A stretch of DNA of 5,260 nt from contig JASBVU010000152.1 of assembly GCA_029960905.1 (NCBI GenBank), forward strand, positions 1 through 5,260, in the 5' to 3' direction. Made by a program: the position numbers and the translations under genes. The stretch is from Thermoanaerobacterium sp. (GTDB lineage Bacteria > Bacillota > Thermoanaerobacteria > Thermoanaerobacterales > Thermoanaerobacteraceae). The notes below the pieces were generated by a model that was not told the DNA's origin, did no database searches, and saw nothing but the letters and a program-made list of their open reading frames with translations. Below, piece by piece: positions 1 to 5,260 of this stretch. Numbering within the stretch: position 1 is the stretch's first letter; each line of letters opens with the position of its first letter.

Positions 1-375
1 GAGATAGAAAAAGTATTATATGAAGAATATTCAAAACTTGAGAGCATATCGATAGATTATGGCATAATGGAAAAAGCCAAAAACGTGTATGTAGTACCGG
101 GAGACTTTGGTTGGGATGATGTAGGAAGCTGGACATCAATAGAGAGATTGCACGAAAAAGATGACAATGGCAATGTCATAAAAGGCAATGTCGTAAGCGT
201 AGATACAAGGAAATGCATCATAACAGGAAGCGATAAACTCATCGCTGCACTAGGCATAGAAGATGTGATAGTAGTGGATACGGAAGATGCATTGTTAATA
301 TGTTCAAAAGACAAGGCGCAAAATGTGAAAGAAGTATTGAAGGAGCTTAAAAAGAGGGGGGCGGAGTATTTGTAA
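1..375 (+). CDS. manC: Mannose-1-phosphate guanylyltransferase, C-terminal part (5' end outside window)
   Basis: This enzyme makes GDP-mannose from GTP and mannose-1-phosphate in the cytoplasm, supplying mannose-derived sugars for polysaccharides and glycans. The reading frame is open from base 1, so the start lies to the left; 124 C-terminal residues are visible. Family signatures are SIDYGIMEK at fragment residues 17-25 and GDFGWDDVGSW at 34-44, the strongly conserved block of the ManC nucleotidyltransferase domain. After it come the short beta-strand repeats (VVSVDTRKCIITGSD and VIVVDTEDALLICSKDKA) typical of the end of this domain. The protein stops about 80 residues after the GWDDVGSW block, with no room for the cupin phosphomannose isomerase domain of the long bifunctional ManC/AlgA type. 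It is therefore probably the short form of roughly 350 residues. The gene is visibly less AT-rich than everything downstream. The identification is firm; the symbol follows family usage. Confidence 0.93.
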   Translation, partial: EIEKVLYEEYSKLESISIDYGIMEKAKNVYVVPGDFGWDDVGSWTSIERLHEKDDNGNVIKGNVVSVDTRKCIITGSDKLIAALGIEDVIVVDTEDALLICSKDKAQNVKEVLKELKKRGAEYL

Positions 376-385
376 TATCAGCAAC

Positions 386-393
386 GAGGGTGA
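386..393 (+). promoter_or_regulatory. Ribosome binding site before the decayed small gene
   Basis: GAGGGTGA closely resembles the Firmicute Shine-Dalgarno consensus GGAGGTGA. It lies 5 bases before a TTG codon at 399 and 10 bases after the manC stop. It suggests that translation once started at this TTG and sets the likely start of the pseudogene that follows. The spacing would suit an operon with manC. No convincing separate promoter was seen between the manC stop and this site. Confidence 0.5.
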
Positions 394-398
394 TTTCT

Positions 399-850
399 TT
401 GAATTCATATTATGTACCAAAAGTGATCAAAAGTATTTATGATTTTGGCGTAAAAAAAACCGGATTTTTTAGAGGAATTAATAATTATAATGGATAAATA
501 TGGTGTTTGGCCATTTGATAGAGCATCATATGAATTTAGAGATTTATTCAGGATTTTAATTGAAAGATAAAGGATGCCTGAAAGTTCAGAAGAAATATAC
601 AGTAAAATGAAAGAAGATGTAAATTTATTAAAAATTAAATATCCAGATGCATTTAATGAATTTTCTTTATTAATCAGAAAATATGTTACATACGAAGATA
701 ATGTATAAGTTATACTTCATTTATAAGATGCATAAATGAAGTAAATAAATTGTTGTGCAGAAAATATAAAAAATAGTTGATACTTTGATAGGGGTCCAGA
801 TTGTTGCTAACCATAATATTGAAATTATTCGAGAGTTAAAAATCGCTTAA
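399..850 (+). pseudogene. Decayed small gene, about 150 codons, broken by three frame changes and one stop
   Basis: No single frame is long here, but protein-like sequence continues from frame to frame. Frame 3 reads LNSYYVPKVIKSIYDFGVKK from a TTG at 399 to the eight-A run at 452-459. Frame 1 then continues PDFLEEL, MDKYGVWPFDRASYEF and RDLFRILIER, meets TAA at 568-570, and goes on as MPESSEEIYSKMKEDVNLL, KIKYPDAFNEFSLLIRKY up to a stop at 706-708. Frame 3 takes over near 702 (SYTSFIRCINEVNKLLCRKY) until the six-A run at 768-773. Frame 2 ends it with DTLIGVQIVANHNIEIIREL and a TAA at 848-850. Two of the three frame changes fall at A-runs, as expected of slippage indels. The reconstructed product is a small, charged, mostly helical protein that I do not recognise. 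The pieces could instead be separate tiny genes (ATGs at 490 and 574), but the 574 ATG has its AAGG directly against it with no spacer, which argues against an independent start. Confidence 0.5.
713..743 (+). repeat. Perfect 12-bp inverted repeat (AT-rich hairpin)
   Basis: TACTTCATTTAT at 713-724 is the exact reverse complement of ATAAATGAAGTA at 732-743, with a 7-base loop. It lies 5 bases after the 706-708 stop codon. It could fold in RNA or serve as a palindromic protein-binding site. No T-run follows on either strand, so it is a poor match to an intrinsic terminator. It also overlaps the reading-frame remnant, so it may be coincidental or a scar of rearrangement. Confidence 0.45.
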
Positions 851-856
851 GGATTT

Positions 857-864
857 GGAAAGGA
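857..864 (+). promoter_or_regulatory. Ribosome binding site that selects the metallopeptidase start
   Basis: GGAAAGGA lies 11 bases before the ATG at 876. An earlier in-frame TTG at 855 would have its AAGGA (849-853) only one base away, which is too close to work. The site therefore favours the ATG at 876 as the real start, seven codons shorter than the longest reading frame. The 11-base spacing is somewhat long. Confidence 0.5.
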
Positions 865-875
865 ATAGATCATAT

Positions 876-1724
876 ATGAATATTTACGATAAAATTAATG
901 CTATAATTAATTGTAACGATTTATTAACTTGTGGCGATTTATTAATTGATTTTGCAGAATCGGCTCTTTTAGAAAAAAATAAGGCAACAATTATAAAATA
1001 CTTTTATGAACGATTGCGGTATTATACACTATTTGATTATGTATTTGATAATGTAATTAACGATAGCAATTCGCAATATTCAATATATGAAGGCAGTAAT
1101 GCAGTTGGAAAATATATTGTATTAACAATACCAGAACAAGGTAGCCCTGTTAAAACATTAAAATCTATAAAGACGTTTGGAAATGAGATATTATCAGACT
1201 TTAAAAAACCAATTGGTAAAGGAATAACTAAGGTAAAGATTGAAGAAATAATGCATTATTTAGATGAAAAATATAGTTTTTCAAATAAAGTGTTTGCTAA
1301 TAGAAAGGCCATGTTTATTATATTAAATTATAGTCATAAAAAATATAATAGCCAATGCTTAGTGATGAATTATGATACTGGAGTTGTTCAACATTTATTT
1401 CTTTACAATATGAAGTCTAATTCAAAAAATACACCAACACCGGAAGCAGTGTTTTTTCATGAGTTAGGGCATGCACTTCATGCCAGATATATGGGAAATA
1501 TTAAAATCATGCCTGAAAAAATAATACAATTTTTAAAAGAACTTTGTATGCCGACTATTGATTTGCTAGAAGCAAACCAACAAAGAGAGGTGTTTGCTGA
1601 TATATTGAGCGTTGGAATGATGTACGATAGTCCATTTTCTAAATATGATCCGTTTTCATATATACATAAAAATGATAAAGAAGTATTTAAAATGCTTGTA
1701 GAAAAAATGCTTGATACAATATAA
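876..1724 (+). CDS. Uncharacterised gluzincin-like zinc metallopeptidase (HELGH...ExxxD)
   Basis: The protein has 282 residues from the ATG at 876. The active-site signature is HELGH at residues 195-199, preceded by hydrophobic VFF as usual for an active-site helix. A second motif, EVFAD, follows at residues 238-242; its E238 and D242 fit the ExxxD glutamate-zincin motif that supplies the third zinc ligand. By analogy H195, H199 and E238 would bind zinc and E196 would be the catalytic base; this is inference from motifs. The first 180 residues are mixed helix and strand with no signal peptide or membrane segment, so the product is probably cytoplasmic. I do not recognise the family; ImmA/IrrE-type peptidases share HExxH plus a downstream glutamate but are usually shorter. 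The gene sits between two decayed stretches and upstream of a giant coiled-coil gene. The same frame reads protein-like sequence beyond the stop codon, so the C-terminus may have been shortened. Confidence 0.75.
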   Translation: MNIYDKINAIINCNDLLTCGDLLIDFAESALLEKNKATIIKYFYERLRYYTLFDYVFDNVINDSNSQYSIYEGSNAVGKYIVLTIPEQGSPVKTLKSIKTFGNEILSDFKKPIGKGITKVKIEEIMHYLDEKYSFSNKVFANRKAMFIILNYSHKKYNSQCLVMNYDTGVVQHLFLYNMKSNSKNTPTPEAVFFHELGHALHARYMGNIKIMPEKIIQFLKELCMPTIDLLEANQQREVFADILSVGMMYDSPFSKYDPFSYIHKNDKEVFKMLVEKMLDTI

Positions 1725-1947
1725 TCATGGAACCTGAGAAATACAGATGTTTTAAAAAAATTCGGTGAAAATTTAGATCAATTTGATCGATTAAATGAAT
1801 ATGAATTTTGAAGATTATTTAGTTTAGTTATTTTCGAATCTTGGTCATGATGTATTTATTCCTGAAAATAAAATCAAATTAGACCAAGTGGTATACTTAG
1901 CGCAAAGACCATTAAGCATAGATGCAACTGCTGTTAATGTATTATAA
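1725..1947 (+). pseudogene. Remnant coding sequence after the metallopeptidase
   Basis: Directly after the metallopeptidase stop, its own frame (frame 3) stays open for 28 codons, SWNLRNTDVLKKFGENLDQF followed by DRLNEYEF, ending at a TGA at 1809-1811. Frame 1, overlapping from 1795, continues as NFEDYLV, is cut by TAG at 1825-1827, then runs LFSNLGHDVFIPENKIKLDQ and VVYLAQRPLSIDATAVNVL to a TAA at 1945-1947. The TAG could be a CAG glutamine codon after a single C-to-T change. The pieces read as one protein tail with a frame change near 1800-1811 and one nonsense change. Two explanations remain: a lost C-terminal extension of the metallopeptidase, or a separate small gene. No ribosome binding site precedes the ATGs at 1727 or 1795. 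Its origin is unrecognised. Confidence 0.42.
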
Positions 1948-1965
1948 TATTTTATTTAAAAACAT

Positions 1966-1972
1966 AGAGGTG
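1966..1972 (+). promoter_or_regulatory. Ribosome binding site before the giant gene
   Basis: AGAGGTG matches the Firmicute Shine-Dalgarno. Its core AGAGG (1966-1970) is 4 bases from an ATG at 1975, which is short. GAGGTG (1967-1972) is 11 bases from an in-frame GTG at 1984. Either could be the start; the frame is closed upstream by a TAA at 1957-1959, so no earlier start is available beyond the GTG at 1972, which overlaps the site itself. Confidence 0.5.
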
Positions 1973-1974
1973 TG

Positions 1975-4900
1975 ATGTATGGGGTGATTGATTGTGCTTC
2001 TCTTGAAGAAAGCGATAGATATTTTGAAAATTTGCTTAATCAGTCTTCAGCAAAAGGTATTTTAGGCTTTATTGAGCTTAGAGACGATGAGATAAGTTAT
2101 ATAGCTGATTTAATTTCAAAAGAAGTAATCAAGTCTTCCTTTGAAAATTCAGAGTCATTGACTGTATCAATTTTTCTTGTTTGGATAGGTATTTTATACT
2201 ATAAAGATGGCGATTTTTGGTCGCATGTTTATGATATTTTAAATATATCATCAGATAAAATCCAGTTACAGAAATGTCTAGGTGAGATTTTTCTAAAGAC
2301 TGTTAAAAAATATAAGTTGATAGCTTTTAAGGATAAACTTCGCTATATTATGCCAATACTTGCTCATGGCTTTATTCCAAATTGTTATCTTAACGACTAT
2401 TTTTCCAATATCGTACTTCGGATATACCGAGAAAGAAAAGAAGCAGGTTTAAATATTAATTTAGATGAAATTAGGCACATTGTTTCAAATTGGAAAAAAG
2501 AATATAGGTTGTACGTAGAAAAGGAAGATATGATACGTAGCCTTAATGAAAAAAAAGAAGAATTGCTGATTGCAAAGGATGTGTTTTTAAATTTAAAAAA
2601 GCTTTATGATCTCATTAAATTAAGAAGATTGATAAAAAAATCACATGAAATAAAGGATCTGTTGCAAATTCCCGATGGATGGCTTGATGAAAAAGAAGCT
2701 GAAAGAAAAAGATTAACAATGAAATTGGATGAACTCCGTGGCATATATAAAAGACGCATTGATTTGGAAAATAAATGTAAAAAATTAGATAATCAAATAA
2801 ATATTATAGAAAATGAATTATTTGATTGTTTTGATGATAAATCTACAAACGCTGTTTTAAATATTTCTTTTGATGATGTAAGAAATCTTGTTAGAAGCAT
2901 TAAAAACAATGAAAAGAAATTTTCAGGCTTTATAGGACTTATTTTTAGGATTTTTATGCATAAAGAGTATATGATGATGAATGACAATAAAAGAAGATTA
3001 GCCAATGTGTTTAAAAACCTTTCAATAAAGGATGATTTTTTTAAAACCTTAGATGAGAGATATATCGATAGATTAATTTATCTTCAAGATCTTTTAAAAA
3101 AGAAAAAAATTTTTGAGGCTACTTTTAAAGAAATAGTTGAGTCGGAAAGAGAAGCTGCAGCATCAATAAGTGATGTCTCTACAGATAATGTTGTAACAGA
3201 GTTAGAAAAAAAATTAGAAGAAGTAAACAATGAGATTGCAACGTATAAGAAGAATTTGGTCATTTTAGGGAAGGGTAGATTAGAGGATGGAAAAGAGGAG
3301 TTAGAAGAGCAGAAAAATTTAAGGAATAAGGTAAAGTCAATTAAGTCTGAGATTGTCTCTTATTACGATGTAAAAACGCTATTAAAAAATTTGCCACTTA
3401 AATTGAAGTATCCCAATGTAGACGAAGTAGAAAAAGAGCTAGAAAAAGTTCGTGAGAAGAAGAAAAAAATTGAAGATAAATCTAAAAATTATACAAATCC
3501 TTTATATTTTATAAATGAATCTTCACGTGTTTTTATTTGTCAAGGGGGAGATGTAGCAGATCAATTTATATTTGAGTCTCTTTTACTGATTCAAAATTTG
3601 GAAAATGGAAAAGAAGATACCATTGATATCTTGTTGCCAACTAGAATAAAGAAATCTATGATTGATTGGTGGCATGAAAGTGGCAAGGCTTTACTTACAG
3701 ATGAAAGGAAAAGAAAAGAAAGAGAAGCTACTAGAGTCCCGATACATAAACCGTTAGTAGAATTAGATACCATAAATAGATGGATTACAGTTTATGTACC
3801 GCAACAATCAATTGAAAATCGTGAAAATGCTATCTTTACTTTATGTGAAGAAAATGATAAAAGAATAGAAGTGAAGTTGGATATAAGAAAGATTAATGAC
3901 AAGCAGTATTGTACTTTGCCAGCTCGTTTTAACGTTGGACCTTTTAAATATTATAATTTTGAATTGTCAATTGACGACAAAATCTTTGAGTGGAAAGTAA
4001 ATGGTGTAGATGATGATAAGTTTATGTTTTTTACAAATGAAAAGTATCTTATAGAAAATCTTTTGTATCTACCTGATGATGGGTTATATGTTGTTGCTCC
4101 AAAAGAATGCAAGTTCATTCCAAATGAGATTGTAAAAGAAAGGGAAAGAATGAGCGGTGATTGGTCATCGTATGAATTTGTCTATATTGATTTAGAAGAA
4201 AACGATATATTTGTCATTGAAAGTAAAGGAAGGCAGTATATTTATAAGAAAAAAATAAATATAAATCCGCATCTTTTGAATGGAAATGTGATAGATGGTG
4301 TATATTCTGAAGGGATTATGGTGTGTAATGGTGAATTGCCTGATTTAGTTTTTTCTGCAATTGATGATATATCTTATTACGGCTTACGATTTGATTATCA
4401 AGGTAATACCACTTTTAAGTCCCTTGCAGGTTTAGATATTACAGGGAATGGGAGTGCTGTTTTTATTAACTTAAGTGCTATTTGCCATGATGTTTACGGC
4501 AAGTGTAAAGTGTCGCTGATTTATAAGGAAAATGTTATTTGGACTGATGATATTGTCGTTTTACCTGATTTAAACATATTGTTTGATAAAAAGTTGTATC
4601 CTCCTTATGAAAGCGGAAAAAGACAATTAGGCATCTTATACTTAAGCTCAAAATACCAATTGAAAGTTCTTAATTATGCGGATATAAGTGTTAAAAGCGA
4701 AGGCGAGAAAATTTACGTAGAATTTGATACATTAAATGAAAAAATAGATTTGTTATTGCAATATTTTTTAGATACAAAAATCGATATTTATATATCTATT
4801 GATATTCCAAAGATTTATTGGAGAACTAACAATGGTGAAAAGTGGCAAAGCGGTATTGGAGAAATATGGTTTGAAGATATTGGAGACTTGTATATAAAGA

Positions 4901-5260
4901 TACCTCAATCAATTTATCCGAAAGCTAAATTAATATTAGATGACAATGTTCAAACAATTGTACCAAATGTGAGAAAAGGTGAAATAATATTTGATTTGCG
5001 TAAGTTAAGTGACAGCATAAGAAGTTTAAATAAAATACTTCAGGATTTGGTAATTTCATTTGAAGACAAAGATATTTCTCCAATTTTGATTTGTCGTATT
5101 CGTCTGTATTGGCAGGTAAAAGATGTCACATTCAATGCCATGATATACAATGGTAGAAGGATAATTAAGATAAAATGGAATGACCTCGGAAGGGAATCTA
5201 ACAGAGTTATTCGACTATGGCCTTTAAGTGAAAAAGATAGAGGCATGATTCAGTATAATA
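1975..5260 (+). CDS. Giant coiled-coil protein of unknown function, at least 1095 residues (3' end outside window)
   Basis: Frame 1 is open without a stop from 1960 to the window end, impossible by chance at this A+T content. From the ATG at 1975, residues 1-172 look helical and globular, with FLVWIGILYYKDGDFWSHVY (about 64-84) and RYIMPILAHGFIPNCYL (about 123-139). Residues 173-290 form a first Lys/Glu-rich coiled coil. A helical linker with a short hydrophobic patch, FIGLIFRIFMHK (319-330), follows; it holds an Arg and is too short for a clear membrane span. Residues 355-506 form a second, longer coiled coil. From about 507 the sequence alternates short hydrophobic strands with turns, suggesting stacked beta domains, including IPKIYWRTNNGEKWQ (944-958) and a following EIWFEDIGDLYIKIP segment. 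No signal peptide, Walker A, helicase or nuclease motif was found. It follows the metallopeptidase on the same strand with only remnant sequence between. I do not recognise the family. The coil-plus-beta layout suggests a scaffold or sensor component, which is inference. Confidence 0.85.
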   Translation, partial: MYGVIDCASLEESDRYFENLLNQSSAKGILGFIELRDDEISYIADLISKEVIKSSFENSESLTVSIFLVWIGILYYKDGDFWSHVYDILNISSDKIQLQKCLGEIFLKTVKKYKLIAFKDKLRYIMPILAHGFIPNCYLNDYFSNIVLRIYRERKEAGLNINLDEIRHIVSNWKKEYRLYVEKEDMIRSLNEKKEELLIAKDVFLNLKKLYDLIKLRRLIKKSHEIKDLLQIPDGWLDEKEAERKRLTMKLDELRGIYKRRIDLENKCKKLDNQINIIENELFDCFDDKSTNAVLNISFDDVRNLVRSIKNNEKKFSGFIGLIFRIFMHKEYMMMNDNKRRLANVFKNLSIKDDFFKTLDERYIDRLIYLQDLLKKKKIFEATFKEIVESEREAAASISDVSTDNVVTELEKKLEEVNNEIATYKKNLVILGKGRLEDGKEELEEQKNLRNKVKSIKSEIVSYYDVKTLLKNLPLKLKYPNVDEVEKELEKVREKKKKIEDKSKNYTNPLYFINESSRVFICQGGDVADQFIFESLLLIQNLENGKEDTIDILLPTRIKKSMIDWWHESGKALLTDERKRKEREATRVPIHKPLVELDTINRWITVYVPQQSIENRENAIFTLCEENDKRIEVKLDIRKINDKQYCTLPARFNVGPFKYYNFELSIDDKIFEWKVNGVDDDKFMFFTNEKYLIENLLYLPDDGLYVVAPKECKFIPNEIVKERERMSGDWSSYEFVYIDLEENDIFVIESKGRQYIYKKKININPHLLNGNVIDGVYSEGIMVCNGELPDLVFSAIDDISYYGLRFDYQGNTTFKSLAGLDITGNGSAVFINLSAICHDVYGKCKVSLIYKENVIWTDDIVVLPDLNILFDKKLYPPYESGKRQLGILYLSSKYQLKVLNYADISVKSEGEKIYVEFDTLNEKIDLLLQYFLDTKIDIYISIDIPKIYWRTNNGEKWQSGIGEIWFEDIGDLYIKIPQSIYPKAKLILDDNVQTIVPNVRKGEIIFDLRKLSDSIRSLNKILQDLVISFEDKDISPILICRIRLYWQVKDVTFNAMIYNGRRIIKIKWNDLGRESNRVIRLWPLSEKDRGMIQYN

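Noticed and set aside
57..314. Minus-strand open frame opposite manC
   Set aside because: Its Ser/Thr/Leu-rich translation is the antisense shadow of a firmly identified gene.
417..448. CCAAAA...TTTTGG inverted repeat after manC
   Set aside because: It has six-base arms with a 20-base loop and no T-tract, which is compatible with chance.
452..470. A-run, CCGGA and T-run as a possible intrinsic terminator for manC
   Set aside because: The stem would be six A-T pairs only, too weak. It coincides with a coding-frame junction and lies about 80 bases past the manC stop.
777..829. Possible promoter before the metallopeptidase (TTGATA at 777 or 785, CATAAT at 812)
   Set aside because: The spacings are wrong (the 785 box is 21 bases from CATAAT), and no pair gives 16-18 bases with good hexamers. 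In DNA this AT-rich such boxes are expected by chance.
2929..2964. Membrane segment FIGLIFRIFMHK in the giant protein
   Set aside because: It is only about ten hydrophobic residues with an internal Arg, between highly charged coils, and more likely a buried helix.
2793..3005. Minus-strand open frame opposite the first coiled-coil end and linker of the giant gene
   Set aside because: It is a hydrophobic, low-complexity translation created by Lys/Asn-rich sense codons, and the sense frame is open throughout.
3268..3300. GKGRLEDGK as a nucleotide-binding loop between the coils, which would suggest an SMC-like ATPase
   Set aside because: It does not fit GxxxxGK[ST], it lies inside the second coil, and no Walker B or ABC signature is visible.
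3591..3773. Minus-strand open frame inside the giant gene
   Set aside because: It is short, has Leu/Ser-rich antisense composition, and lies inside a continuous sense coding frame.
5040..5246. Minus-strand open frame near the window end
   Set aside because: It is antisense to the giant gene's Trp-rich beta region and no independent signal supports it.
1..5260. CRISPR array, tRNA, rRNA or insertion sequence
   Set aside because: No regular repeat-spacer pattern, tRNA-like fold, rRNA stretch, transposase motif or terminal inverted repeats were seen on either strand.

Overview
The window looks like an accessory segment in an AT-rich Firmicute, probably of the Clostridia. The evidence is the A/T-heavy codon use, TTG/GTG-type start options, purine-rich Shine-Dalgarno sequences and a short one-domain ManC. 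The sequence alone does not fix the genus.

Layout, left to right, all on the + strand. (1) 1-375 is the 3' end of a mannose-1-phosphate guanylyltransferase gene, a sugar-nucleotide housekeeping gene whose 5' part lies outside the window. (2) 399-850 is a decayed small gene. Protein-like sequence continues through three reading frames, broken by one in-frame stop. It begins with a good ribosome binding site and a TTG start just after manC. (3) 876-1724 is an intact gene of about 282 codons for an uncharacterised zinc metallopeptidase-like protein with HELGH and a downstream ExxxD motif. (4) 1725-1947 is a second decayed stretch, again split between two frames with an in-frame TAG. (5) 1975 to the window end is one uninterrupted reading frame of at least 1095 codons. 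It encodes a very large protein with a helical N-terminal part, two long coiled-coil blocks and a C-terminal half that reads as beta-rich. It has no stop codon in the window, so it is the largest and easiest feature to overlook.

G+C drops sharply after manC. My hand count is 38% over bases 1-360, against about 23-32% in the 60-base lines I sampled further right. With the two gene remnants, this suggests that everything after about 376 is an acquired or rearranged accessory cassette next to a conserved sugar-nucleotide gene.

How the genes work together can only be inferred. The metallopeptidase and the giant coiled-coil protein share a strand and a composition and lie 250 bases apart, with only remnant sequence between them. 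That arrangement is common in defence or conflict loci, but I found no diagnostic domain (no Walker A, no recognisable nuclease or helicase motif) in the visible part. The giant protein is the best candidate for an undescribed system. Its C-terminus and downstream neighbours, outside this window, are needed to judge that.
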